Shown here piece by piece: positions 10,801 to 20,357 of a stretch of 64,000 bases of DNA. Position 1 is the first letter of the stretch. Each line of letters begins with the position of its first letter. Below the pieces are notes generated by a model, which was not told the origin of the DNA, made no database searches, and was given only the letters and a program-made list of their open reading frames with translations. The DNA comes from an uncultured SAR86 cluster bacterium (GTDB taxonomy: Bacteria; Pseudomonadota; Gammaproteobacteria; Magnimaribacterales; Magnimaribacteraceae), in assembly GCA_902604855.1 (NCBI GenBank), contig CACLAF010000002.1, positions 62,001 through 126,000 on the forward strand. Direction: 5' to 3'. A program made the position numbers and the translations under genes.

Positions 10801-11535
10801 TCATTTACATACATCAAGGAATTGCTTAGTTACAACTTCTAGTCCACTAATAAGAGCATCTGAAATCAATGCATGGCCTATCGATACCTCATCAACAGGT
10901 ACTTTGGATAAAAATAATTCTAAATTGTTTAGATCTAGATCATGACCTGCATTAACGCCTAACCCAATATCTTTGGCATGATTAAAGGCCTTTTCATATT
11001 GAGAGACTACCTCGAGAGTTGGATTAACAGCATATGGACCTGTATAAAGCTCAATCCTATCTGCTCCAGCTAATTTTATCTGATCTATGTGTAATTTATC
11101 TGGGTCAACAAAGAAACTTATTCTGGTTTTAGTGGTTTTAAGTGTATCAACTATTTCTTTGATACTTTCAAGATCATCATCTTTAATCTGCCATCCATGA
11201 TCAGAAGTGATCTGTTCAGGAGAATCTGGAACTAATGTGCATTGATCAGGTTCAATTTCTTTGACTAAATTTACAAAACCAGGATAAATCTCTGTGAGCT
11301 CTGAATATGGATTTCCCTCAATATTAAATTCAACATTTGATTCTATGCAGAGTGAAGAAATATCATATACGTCATCTGGTGTTATATGTCTCAAGTCAGG
11401 TCTCGGATGAACAGTTAGCCCTTGAATTCCACAATCAATTAAGATTTTTGATAATTCAATGATATCAGGCCTGCCTTCGCCTCTAGCATTTCTTAACCAT
11501 GCAATTTTATTTACATTAACACTTAAATTTGTCAT
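10801..11535 (-). CDS. pdxJ: Pyridoxine 5'-phosphate synthase
   Basis: LSVNVNKIAWLRNARG, GLTVHPRPDLRHI, GVNAGHDLDLNNL, EVSIGHALI. Confidence 0.95.
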   Translation of the reverse strand: MTNLSVNVNKIAWLRNARGEGRPDIIELSKILIDCGIQGLTVHPRPDLRHITPDDVYDISSLCIESNVEFNIEGNPYSELTEIYPGFVNLVKEIEPDQCTLVPDSPEQITSDHGWQIKDDDLESIKEIVDTLKTTKTRISFFVDPDKLHIDQIKLAGADRIELYTGPYAVNPTLEVVSQYEKAFNHAKDIGLGVNAGHDLDLNNLELFLSKVPVDEVSIGHALISDALISGLEVVTKQFLDVCK

Positions 11536-12569
11536 CTTTGATGTTCTATTATTACTTTGCCGCTTACATGCCCAGTTGCTGCTTTTCTATGAGCTTGTCC
11601 TATATCCTCTATTTTAAAAACTGAATCTATAATGGGCTTTATTGTCCCATTCTGAACTAAATCTGTCAGTTGCTTTAGACCAGATAAGCTTGGTCTGTAT
11701 ATAGACCAATGAATATTAATTGGACGAAATTTTCTTTTCTGCATTTGTCTTATATACAAAGCATGAGGAGCACCTAGAAGAATGCCTTTCGTATCCATAG
11801 TACTTACCAATGGATGGGTTAGTGTTATGTAATGTGAGTCCTCAGTTTTCTTTAAGATAGAACAGCATTTTTCTATTGCATGATCTGATACATGATCTCC
11901 CAGAAGATCATAGGCAATATCATAATCAACCAATACCTCTTCAAAATTTGAGATGTTGTAATCTATTACATGATCAGCACCTAAAGATTTAACCAATTCC
12001 ATATTTTTTTCACTACAGGTTGTAGCTATCTCACAACCCATACTTTTGAATAACTGTATGGAAAAACATCCCACACCCCCTGCACCACCTTGTATGAAGA
12101 CTTTTTTTCCATTTAAATCCTGAGGTCGAAGACCTGCCCATCTAATGATTGCCGACCAAGTAGTTTGTGCCACATAAGGCAAAGATGCAGCTTGCAAGTG
12201 ATCTAACCGACTTGGTTTATGAGTTATTTCGTCTACATCAATACACACAAATTCTGCATGAGTGCCAGAGTTTGCATTGGAGCTGCAGCCCCAGACCTCA
12301 TCCCCTGTTTTAAATTTATTAATATTGGTTCCAATTTCGGCAACCGTACCTGAAAAATCACATCCTATTATCCAGGGAAAGATATTTTTTCTTTGCCTCT
12401 CAAATATCGACTTCCCATAACCTTCTCTCTTCATTAGATCTAGGGGATTAACAGAAGACGCAGAAACTTTAACTAAGATCTGGTTCGGTTTTGGTTCAGG
12501 CACTGTTAAGCCATCTTCTAACTTTAACTTAGTTTCATCTCCATATTCTCGTAAAGTTATTCCGTACAT
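11532..12569 (-). CDS. Zinc-binding-type alcohol dehydrogenase / quinone oxidoreductase family protein
   Basis: MDR family: IIGCDFSGTVAEIG, FIQGGAGGVGCFSIQL Rossmann motif, RKAATGHVSGKVII. Confidence 0.85.
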   Translation of the reverse strand: MYGITLREYGDETKLKLEDGLTVPEPKPNQILVKVSASSVNPLDLMKREGYGKSIFERQRKNIFPWIIGCDFSGTVAEIGTNINKFKTGDEVWGCSSNANSGTHAEFVCIDVDEITHKPSRLDHLQAASLPYVAQTTWSAIIRWAGLRPQDLNGKKVFIQGGAGGVGCFSIQLFKSMGCEIATTCSEKNMELVKSLGADHVIDYNISNFEEVLVDYDIAYDLLGDHVSDHAIEKCCSILKKTEDSHYITLTHPLVSTMDTKGILLGAPHALYIRQMQKRKFRPINIHWSIYRPSLSGLKQLTDLVQNGTIKPIIDSVFKIEDIGQAHRKAATGHVSGKVIIEHQR

Positions 12570-13313
12570 TTATATTCCATCACTCAACAATTTTAAGCCT
12601 ATTATCAATAAACAAAAATAAGTAATTCCATAAAATTTATCTCCATCCAGTTTATGCGTTAATTTGAAGCCTACATAAAAACCTAAAGGGGCAAATGGTA
12701 ATAAAAATAATGCAGTCGTTATATTTTCAACCCTCAATTGGTCTAACAAATAGTATGGGTAAAGTTTGATCAAATTGACTAAGCCAAAAAAAATAGCTGC
12801 CGTGCCTACATAAACTCTATGATCTAGTTTCTGAGGAAGCATATAGATGTTAAATGGCAATCCTCCAGCGTGAATACCAAAGCTTGTAAATCCAGAAATT
12901 GTTCCCCAAATAGATCCTTTAGTGACTGAAACATTAGCCATTTCTGAATCTTTAGAAAAAAAGAAATAATTAAGCGAAAAGATAATCGCGAGAAGACCAA
13001 GAAATATTCTTATATTATCTTCAGATAATAAACTAAACCATAAGTAACCAAAGACTATCCCTACAGTAGCTGCCGGTAATAAAATAATTAAGTTTCTTAA
13101 ATGGAAACTTCTACGATAACTATAGATACTGATCATGTCTTGGACACATAATATTGGAAGCAATATTGCTGCAGCTTGAAGAGGTGAAATAACTAGTGAC
13201 ATTAATGGAACTCCTAAAATAGCCAATGGACCAGCAAAACCACCTTTTGCGATTCCATACAAAAGCACAGCAGGTATGGAAACTGCATAAAATACAGGAT
13301 CGTAAATCAACAC
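12570..13313 (-). CDS. Sulfite exporter TauE/SafE family membrane protein
   Basis: GIAKGGFAGPLAILGVPLMSLVISPLQAAAILLPIL, multiple TM segments. Confidence 0.85.
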   Translation of the reverse strand: MLIYDPVFYAVSIPAVLLYGIAKGGFAGPLAILGVPLMSLVISPLQAAAILLPILCVQDMISIYSYRRSFHLRNLIILLPAATVGIVFGYLWFSLLSEDNIRIFLGLLAIIFSLNYFFFSKDSEMANVSVTKGSIWGTISGFTSFGIHAGGLPFNIYMLPQKLDHRVYVGTAAIFFGLVNLIKLYPYYLLDQLRVENITTALFLLPFAPLGFYVGFKLTHKLDGDKFYGITYFCLLIIGLKLLSDGI

Positions 13314-13337
13314 TAGTTTAAATTTTGTGGAAGATCT

Positions 13338-14129
13338 TTAGGAGCTAGCTACAGCACCTCCATCACAAGTAATTGTTTCTCCTACTGTATATGCACCTGC
13401 TCTAGAACAGAGGAATATAGATAAACCTGCAATGTCTTCTGGGGTTCCAACTCTACCTCTTGGATTGGCATTTCCAACTTCAGACCAATTGATATCAAGA
13501 TCACCACCTCCACCAACACCTGTACTTAACATCCATGTTGGGAAAGGGCCGGGCGCAATAGCATTTACAATAATATTTTCTTTAACAAGAGATGCTGCTA
13601 AAACACGTGTTAAATGGTGCAATGCTGCTTTGGAGGGGCCATAAGAAAATGCATCAAAAGTTCCTGTTTTGATTCCATCTATACTTCCTATGTTAATTAC
13701 TCTTGAAGGATCTTCTGCACTGCCTGATTCTCTGAGCTTGGGTAGCAATTGTTGTGTTAAAAAGAAAACTCCTTTCACATTAGTATCCATGACTTTATCC
13801 CATCCTTTTTCAGAATATTCATCTATAGGTTCTCCCCATGAAGCACCTGCATTATTGACTAAAATATCTAAAGCCTCATCGGCGGGTAACATATCTCTGA
13901 GTGCATTTATCCCATCTAAATTTGATAAGTCTCCAGGAACGGAAATACATTCTCCGCCATATTCTTCTTGAAGTCTTTTAGCTGTAGCGTCACATACTTC
14001 GGCTTTTCTAGAACTTATATAAACTTTTGCTCCATTAGCTAAAAAACCTGCTGCAATCATTTCTCCTATTCCTCTTGAGCCACCAGTTACTAGAGCTACT
14101 TTGCCCTCTATAGAAAATAAATCTTTCAT
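13338..14129 (-). CDS. SDR family oxidoreductase
   Basis: VTGGSRGIGEMIA, NNAGASWG, SYGPSKAALHH (YxxxK), AIAPGPF. Confidence 0.9.
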   Translation of the reverse strand: MKDLFSIEGKVALVTGGSRGIGEMIAAGFLANGAKVYISSRKAEVCDATAKRLQEEYGGECISVPGDLSNLDGINALRDMLPADEALDILVNNAGASWGEPIDEYSEKGWDKVMDTNVKGVFFLTQQLLPKLRESGSAEDPSRVINIGSIDGIKTGTFDAFSYGPSKAALHHLTRVLAASLVKENIIVNAIAPGPFPTWMLSTGVGGGGDLDINWSEVGNANPRGRVGTPEDIAGLSIFLCSRAGAYTVGETITCDGGAVASS

Positions 14130-14136
14130 ACTTCTC

Positions 14137-14164
14137 CTTGATTAATTAAAAAAATACCCCATAT
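14137..14164 (+). promoter_or_regulatory. Candidate sigma-32 (RpoH) promoter for hsp20
   Basis: CTTGATT - 13 nt - CCCCATAT, close to the sigma-32 consensus CTTGAAA/CCCCATnT, about 68 nt upstream of the hsp20 ATG. Confidence 0.65.
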
Positions 14165-14232
14165 AAGTAGTGTAAGTGCCTTAGGGGCTTACGTAAATTA
14201 TTTAATAACTTGCTTAAAAAAGGAGAAAAAAA

Positions 14233-14682
14233 ATGATAAATAATACTTTTGACCTACTGTGGAGAGATATATCTCCATTTACTATAGGATTTGATAGAAC
14301 TTTCGATACATTATCGCTTCTAGCCAATTCTAAACAACAATCTTCAAATTACCCCCCATATAACATAAGGAAGGTAAGCGAAGATAAATACACCATTGAA
14401 CTTGCTCTAGCTGGTTTCGAAGAAAAAGAAATCGATATAGAAGCAGCCGGTGAAAATCTAACAATCAAAGGATCTAAAGCAAAAGATGCTTCAGAAGGCT
14501 TAGTTCATCAAGGTTTAGCTGCCAGAGATTTTACAAAAACATTTGTACTCTCTGATGACATGATCATCAAAGGCGCAGCTTTGAGTAATGGTATGCTCTA
14601 TATAGGAATTGAAAGAGTCATACCTGATGAAAAGAAACCAAGAAAAATTGATTTCACGTCTAAAAGTAAACTTTTAGGATAA
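14233..14682 (+). CDS. Hsp20/IbpA-like small heat shock protein
   Basis: Alpha-crystallin domain: YPPYNIRKVSEDKYTIELALAGFEEKEIDIEAAGENLTIKG. Confidence 0.9.
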   Translation: MINNTFDLLWRDISPFTIGFDRTFDTLSLLANSKQQSSNYPPYNIRKVSEDKYTIELALAGFEEKEIDIEAAGENLTIKGSKAKDASEGLVHQGLAARDFTKTFVLSDDMIIKGAALSNGMLYIGIERVIPDEKKPRKIDFTSKSKLLG

Positions 14683-14689
14683 TGAAGAA

Positions 14690-14716
14690 AAGGAGGGTTT
14701 TACCCTCCTTTTTTTT
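14690..14716 (+). terminator. Rho-independent terminator after hsp20
   Basis: AAGGAGGG-TTTTA-CCCTCCTT followed by a T run. Confidence 0.9.
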
Positions 14717-14766
14717 ATGTGGTAAATTTTAATAAGTCATTTATAAAAACATTATACTTATCCATC

Positions 14767-15105
14767 ATGAGTCTGACTTCCATCGTTGATCAATTAAAAC
14801 AATTGTCTGTCGATACAAGAGTGCACTTTGTTATTCAGAGTCTTAATGGTTTTGAAGTTAATGAACAACAACTTAAACAGGATTCACTGGAAATTTGTAA
14901 TATCCTTAAAAAGGATCTTAAATTTCTTAAAGATAAAAGTATCTTAAAAAATGACTATATCGTTCTATTGACCATTCCTGAAATTCTTACCTCCGAAGAA
15001 ATGTCTTTTCAATATGTTGAGTTATTCGGTCTAGATCACAAATTTAAAATATTCGAAACTTGCGAACACAAGAACAACATAATCAATCTTTTTAAGATTG
15101 AGTAG
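14767..15105 (+). CDS. Hypothetical protein, no family recognised
   Basis: ORF MSLTSIVDQLKQLSVDTRV...; start trimmed from the 14719 non-ATG extension. Confidence 0.6.
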   Translation: MSLTSIVDQLKQLSVDTRVHFVIQSLNGFEVNEQQLKQDSLEICNILKKDLKFLKDKSILKNDYIVLLTIPEILTSEEMSFQYVELFGLDHKFKIFETCEHKNNIINLFKIE

Positions 15106-15883
15106 GCTTCTTAAGTAAGAGTGTCATACGGTCACTCTCCCCTATTTCAGTATATTTGTCTCTATCTTGATCTTTTAATCTATAGTTAGGGGGAAGAGTC
15201 CAAACACCCTTAGGATGATTGGCTGTGTCTTTTGGATTTGCGTTAACTTCCGATGTTGCAACTAGCTCAAAACCATGTTTTTTTGCTATTTCTAAAGCAT
15301 GTTCTTCAGTCACATAGCCGCTCTTTTTCATCATCTCCATTGATGTTCCTGGTTTAGCCCTGTGTTCAACAATACCAAAAATTCCACCTGGCTTCAAAGC
15401 TTTGAAAGTGTTTTCAAAAATACTGTCCATATTCGGTCCTAGCCAATTATGTAAGTTCCTGAATGTGAGTACAGCATCTACAGAATTAGCATCGGCCATT
15501 GAAGAATTTAAATCTACAATCTCTACTCTGCCGTACATTGGATTTTCGGACATTTTCTTTTCAAAATTTGCTCTACCTCTTCTGAAATATGCAACTTCTG
15601 AATCTTTACTCCAATGAGCGGCAATCAAAGTTCCAGGATAATGAATATAATTAGCTAATATTTCCGTATACCATCCTCCGCCAGGCGATAATTCAATAAC
15701 AACCATGTCTGATTCGATACCAAAGAAAGATAGAGTCTCAACTGGATTTCTAGAAGAGTCTCTCAGCATATTTTTTGGCGTTCGATCATCACTCGCTACA
15801 GCACCTTTTAAATCGTGAGCAGATAAAGGAGCAAGAGATAAAGTTAAAAGAAGAAGTAAGAAGATTTTATTGATGTATTTCAT
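15092..15883 (-). CDS. Predicted exported class I SAM-dependent methyltransferase (COG4798-like)
   Basis: MKYINKIFLLLLLTLSLAPLSAHD signal peptide; VVIELSPGGGWYTEILANY SAM motif; LTFRNLHNW; start trimmed to internal Met. Confidence 0.8.
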   Translation of the reverse strand: MKYINKIFLLLLLTLSLAPLSAHDLKGAVASDDRTPKNMLRDSSRNPVETLSFFGIESDMVVIELSPGGGWYTEILANYIHYPGTLIAAHWSKDSEVAYFRRGRANFEKKMSENPMYGRVEIVDLNSSMADANSVDAVLTFRNLHNWLGPNMDSIFENTFKALKPGGIFGIVEHRAKPGTSMEMMKKSGYVTEEHALEIAKKHGFELVATSEVNANPKDTANHPKGVWTLPPNYRLKDQDRDKYTEIGESDRMTLLLKKPTQS

Positions 15884-15899
15884 AAAAAAAATAATATAA

Positions 15900-17231
15900 C
15901 TAAATAGCAGTTTTGAGAAGGGTTGATACGACTCTTTCAAGTTGGTCTATGTTCCCGCATTGGAAGACTTTTGTGCAGTATGCAGAGTATTTTGTCATTA
16001 CAGAGTCTCCAGTATCCCATCTATATTTTCCTTCTGGATTTAACCAAAATACCTGTTTTGATCTTTCTTTGATGGTTTTCATCAGATGAGCCTTTTCAGG
16101 ACCAAAATTATTTCTGGCATCACCAAGTATGACAACTGTAGTTTTGTTATCAATTTCATCCAGACACAAACTCACAAAATCAGTTAAAGCTTGTCCATAA
16201 TCGGTAGAGCCTCCGCCATGCTTTTGCAATGCTTTTTCGATTGCCTCATCTAGTTTTGCGTCTTTAAAGTCGTTAGTGACTTCTCCAAGATTAGAAGAGA
16301 AAACAAAGCCTCTTAACTTTGATACGACTTCTGTAAGGCTAAAAAGAAACATCAACATGAATCTTGCATAAGCACCTACAGAACCGCTCACATCGCAAAT
16401 TACGTATATTTTAGGTCTATCAACTTTCTTATATGCCCAGCTCAGATTGAACAAAATACCTTGATTAACCCAGTTATCCCTAATTGTCTTTCTGATATCC
16501 AACTTACCTTTTTTAAAGTTTTTCTTTCTTCGAGAATGAAGATTAGCTAATTTTTTTGCCATCTTTCTTACTAGCGAATGAACTTCATTTAAATAAGATC
16601 TGTCTATTTGAGCCATATTCATGGATTTAAATATTTGCTCTCTTAGCTGTTCCCCTGATACATCTCCATGAAGAAGAAATTGTTGTTGAACATAATCAGA
16701 TACTCTTTCTCGTAAATTTGTAAGTTGATTTCTGAGTTCTTGCTCAAGATCTGAAGGTAATTCATCTTCTCTAGACGAACCTAATTGCATCAATTCATCT
16801 TCTAGCTTCCCTACTCCCATTTTTTCTAAGATGCGTCTAGTAAAAACTGATCTTTGAGTGAAGTATCTAATCTCTCTTATTTCGGCCTCTTCAGCAGCAT
16901 CGGCGATTGATAACATCAATTCTCCTTGAGATCCCTCTAAGAGTTTTTTTGCTAAATCTGAATCTACATCTTTTATATCGGATAGTTGATCCATATCAAC
17001 AGAGTCTTGTTGTTTTATTTCATCGGAAAAGAAATCATCGAAACAAGCATTGAACTTATCTTTTTCGTCCGGTGTTTTAGATAGAACTATTGATAATGTT
17101 CTTTTTAGTAACTCTTTGTCTTCGTAACCCACAGAATCAATTACTGATACAGCATCTATGGTCTCAGCCGGAGATACTCTGACATTAGAGTTTCTAAGTG
17201 CTTTTACAAAATCAGTTAAGACTTTTTCCAT
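15900..17231 (-). CDS. VWA domain-containing protein, CoxE-like
   Basis: MIDAS ICDVSGSVGAYARFML, VILGDARNN; overlaps the upstream MoxR gene by 20 nt. Confidence 0.8.
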   Translation of the reverse strand: MEKVLTDFVKALRNSNVRVSPAETIDAVSVIDSVGYEDKELLKRTLSIVLSKTPDEKDKFNACFDDFFSDEIKQQDSVDMDQLSDIKDVDSDLAKKLLEGSQGELMLSIADAAEEAEIREIRYFTQRSVFTRRILEKMGVGKLEDELMQLGSSREDELPSDLEQELRNQLTNLRERVSDYVQQQFLLHGDVSGEQLREQIFKSMNMAQIDRSYLNEVHSLVRKMAKKLANLHSRRKKNFKKGKLDIRKTIRDNWVNQGILFNLSWAYKKVDRPKIYVICDVSGSVGAYARFMLMFLFSLTEVVSKLRGFVFSSNLGEVTNDFKDAKLDEAIEKALQKHGGGSTDYGQALTDFVSLCLDEIDNKTTVVILGDARNNFGPEKAHLMKTIKERSKQVFWLNPEGKYRWDTGDSVMTKYSAYCTKVFQCGNIDQLERVVSTLLKTAI

Positions 17232-18168
17232 CTGATGTTTCAGTAGCTGATGACACCAAAGCAGGAATCTCTTTTTTCACCACTTCTATATCTTGTTGAT
17301 GTTTAAGAAGTACATTGAGTGTGTCTTCTGCTAATTTAGCGTCTAACTCTTCAGAGTTAAGAAGAATGACTGTCTTCGCCCAATCTATTGTTTCACTAAT
17401 TGCGGGCAATTTCTTTAAGTCTAATTCTCGTATTCCCTGCACAAAGTTAACTAACTGTATTTGCATAGACTCTGATATTTCAGGAACCCTTGCTTGAACA
17501 ATTTGTCTTTCCAGTTTGGCATCAGGAAAAGGGATATATAAATGAAGGCATCTTCTTTTAAGGGCATCACCTATTTCTCTACTATTATTACTTGTTAAAA
17601 CGACAAGCGGTTTAATATCCGCTTTCCTAACGCCCAATTCTGGGATAGAAATTTGGAACTCAGATAGGATTTCTAAGAGTAAAGCCTCGAATTCCTCATC
17701 GGATTTATCTACCTCGTCAATGAGTAATACAGAGCCCTTTTCAGAAGTTAAAGCTTCTAATAGAGGGCGTGTTTCCAAAAAATCCTCTGAGAAGAAAATA
17801 TCCTCAAACTTCATTAACCTATCAAGCGATTCTTTTAAGCCTTTAGCTCCTTCCAATACTTCTTGCATCTGTTCTTTTAAAATTTGAGTGTATAAAAGCT
17901 GTTTTCCATATCTCCACTCATAAAGTGCTTTTGATTCATCCAAACCTTCATAGCATTGCAGTCTTATCATCTCTTTTTTGAAATAAAGCGCCGCTGTATT
18001 AGCTAATTCTGTCTTTCCAACTCCTGGAGGCCCTTCGATGAGAATAGGTTTTTCTAATTCAGATGCTAGATATACAGCAGTAGCAATTTGCTCGCTACAA
18101 ATGTATCCATGCTTCGCAAATCCCTTGGTAATATCTTTTATGATTTTTTTAGGTCCATCTGTCATCAA
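17212..18168 (-). CDS. MoxR-type AAA+ ATPase (CoxD-like)
   Basis: PILIEGPPGVGKTELA Walker A, VLLIDEVDKSDEEFEALLLEILSE Walker B, LTSNNSREIGDALKRRCLHLYIPFP sensor. Confidence 0.9.
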   Translation of the reverse strand: MMTDGPKKIIKDITKGFAKHGYICSEQIATAVYLASELEKPILIEGPPGVGKTELANTAALYFKKEMIRLQCYEGLDESKALYEWRYGKQLLYTQILKEQMQEVLEGAKGLKESLDRLMKFEDIFFSEDFLETRPLLEALTSEKGSVLLIDEVDKSDEEFEALLLEILSEFQISIPELGVRKADIKPLVVLTSNNSREIGDALKRRCLHLYIPFPDAKLERQIVQARVPEISESMQIQLVNFVQGIRELDLKKLPAISETIDWAKTVILLNSEELDAKLAEDTLNVLLKHQQDIEVVKKEIPALVSSATETSDGKSLN

Positions 18169-19025
18169 TCTTCTCCTATCACTTTTTTTAGAGCATCGAT
18201 GACACTCAGTGGATCATCAACGAATAGGTGGTGCATAGTCCCTGGAACTCCTATTACTCTCTCATTTGGAATATTCCCTACATAAAGGGTGTAATCCAAA
18301 ATATCTTGTGTAAAAATTTGGCTCATTAAACCATAAACAATATTAATTGGGCATTTTATGGCCATAAGAATATCGGTAAGATCTTTTGTTTTATAGGTTT
18401 TCATGATCTTTCCGTCAGATTTTAAAACCCATCCATCGTCTCTTTCCTTGAAGGAATTGGAAGCGATGTGATTGAGCAGATAATCATTTCTGCATGGCTG
18501 AGGTGGGATTAATCTAAAACTATCCATTGCAGCTTCTTTATCATCATAAATAAAATCAGCCCTTATCATGGATTTGCTGGAAGAAAATCCTCTAGCTTTA
18601 TCTGGTGGAACTACAACTATTGAATCTAACAGCGTTAAAGATTTGAATATTTCAGGATAGATAGACGTGGCATTAAGAGATATGGATCCTCCCATACTAT
18701 GTGCTATGAAGTCTGCCTGACTCCACCTCATATCATCACATACAGCTTTTATTTCCTCTGCAAAAATTTCTTGGCTATAAATTTCTCGATGGTCACTATC
18801 TCCAGATCCTGATAGATCGATTGCAACTGCACAAAAATTATCTAAAAATGCAGGAGCTACGAAATCCCACCAGTGGGCATGAGCGCTATAACCATGGATG
18901 AAAAATAGACCTGGCTTACTTTCATCACCCCATACCAAGTAATGAATATTCTTGTCTTTAACTTCAACGTATTTAGAAACAGGCTCAACTAGAAGTGATT
19001 CATTGAACCAGTCTAAATTAGACAT
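18165..19025 (-). CDS. Alpha/beta-fold hydrolase
   Basis: LFFIHGYSAHAHWW, AHSMGGSIS, PGTMHHLFVDDP. Confidence 0.85.
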   Translation of the reverse strand: MSNLDWFNESLLVEPVSKYVEVKDKNIHYLVWGDESKPGLFFIHGYSAHAHWWDFVAPAFLDNFCAVAIDLSGSGDSDHREIYSQEIFAEEIKAVCDDMRWSQADFIAHSMGGSISLNATSIYPEIFKSLTLLDSIVVVPPDKARGFSSSKSMIRADFIYDDKEAAMDSFRLIPPQPCRNDYLLNHIASNSFKERDDGWVLKSDGKIMKTYKTKDLTDILMAIKCPINIVYGLMSQIFTQDILDYTLYVGNIPNERVIGVPGTMHHLFVDDPLSVIDALKKVIGED

Positions 19026-19029
19026 GGAT

Positions 19030-20349
19030 CTAGCTGACTGAGGTTATAGCAGCTTTGAGAGCATCGGCAATCGTATCTAAGTGTTCCTTTTCAACTATGA
19101 GCGATGGAGATAACACCAAGAATTCACCTGAATATCTAACTAGAACATTGTTGTCATAGCAATGCTGAAAAACTTTTGCTGCAAATTCCGTTGCGGGAAG
19201 TCCATCGGAACCAAAATGAATTGCACCCATTAAACCTATATTTCTAATATCAATGACTTGATTCAAACCCTTAAGAGAGTGAATGGCTTCTTGGAAGTGA
19301 GGTTCCATTTCTTCTGCTTTATCAAACAAACCTTCTTCTTCGTATACATCCAAGGCAGCTATACCTGCTGCACATGCAACTGGATGACCTGAATATGTGT
19401 AACCATGAAATAGTTCAATCATTGCTTCTGGACCTTCCATAAGTTGGTCATAGATGGAATTATCGAAAGCAACAGCACTCATTGGTATCATTGCGCTAGT
19501 AAGACCTTTCGCCATCGTTATCATATCGGGTCTAACGTCGAATCTATTGGCAGCAAAACAACAACCTAATCTTCCAAAACCAGTTATCACTTCATCAAAA
19601 ATTAAAAGCACGTTATGTTTTGTGCATATTTCTCTAATTCGTTCCAAATAACCTACTGGTGGGACTATAACGCCACCTGATCCTGTGACTGGCTCAATAA
19701 TTACCGCAGCTACTGTAGAAGGATCTTGAAGAATAAGAATTTTTTCAAGTTCATCAGCTAAATGAAGTCCCCATTCAGGCTGGCCTTTAGAGAAGGCCAT
19801 ATGTTCTGTGTCCCAAGTGTGAGGCATATGATCAATACCAGGCAATAAAGGTCCGAAAGATTTTCTGTTTGGAGTGAGTCCACCAACAGAAACTCCTCCA
19901 AAATTTACTCCGTGGTAACCTTTTTCTCTTCCAACGAACTTAGTTTTTTGACCATCGCCTTTTGATGCGTGATATGCCAAAGCAACTTTCATAGCTGTTT
20001 CAACAGCTTCAGATCCAGAATTACCATAAAAAATTCTATCGAGCCCTTTGGGAGTTAGTGATGATACTTTCTCAGCTAATTCAAAAGCTTTAGGATGAGA
20101 CATATTAAAAGCTGTAGCGTAATCCAGTTCAGCTGCTTGATTTTGTACAGCTGCGACTATCTTTGGATGGCAATGGCCAGCATTTGTGCACCACAAGCCC
20201 GCTATGCCATCTAACACTTCTCTGCCATCATCACTCTTGTAATACATCCCTTTAGCGGAAGTTAAAAGACGTGGGTTTGCTTTAAACTTTTTATTGGGCG
20301 TAAAAGGAAGCCAATAATTATCTAAATTTAGATTCTCTTGTGATCTCAT
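19030..20349 (-). CDS. Class III (omega) aminotransferase, PLP-dependent
   Basis: FYGNSGSEAVETAMK, LLIFDEVITGFGRLG, MAKGLTS (PLP Lys), HGYTYSGHPVACAAG. Confidence 0.9.
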   Translation of the reverse strand: MRSQENLNLDNYWLPFTPNKKFKANPRLLTSAKGMYYKSDDGREVLDGIAGLWCTNAGHCHPKIVAAVQNQAAELDYATAFNMSHPKAFELAEKVSSLTPKGLDRIFYGNSGSEAVETAMKVALAYHASKGDGQKTKFVGREKGYHGVNFGGVSVGGLTPNRKSFGPLLPGIDHMPHTWDTEHMAFSKGQPEWGLHLADELEKILILQDPSTVAAVIIEPVTGSGGVIVPPVGYLERIREICTKHNVLLIFDEVITGFGRLGCCFAANRFDVRPDMITMAKGLTSAMIPMSAVAFDNSIYDQLMEGPEAMIELFHGYTYSGHPVACAAGIAALDVYEEEGLFDKAEEMEPHFQEAIHSLKGLNQVIDIRNIGLMGAIHFGSDGLPATEFAAKVFQHCYDNNVLVRYSGEFLVLSPSLIVEKEHLDTIADALKAAITSVS

Positions 20350-20357
20350 GTCTACAA

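Noticed and set aside
13432-13971. Plus-strand ORFs antisense to the SDR gene at 13338-14129
   Set aside because: The SDR motifs are unambiguous on the minus strand; low-complexity shadow ORFs.
14172-14192. Hairpin in the hsp20 leader as an RNA thermometer
   Set aside because: It does not pair with the Shine-Dalgarno region (about 14219-14225), so no direct mechanism is supported.
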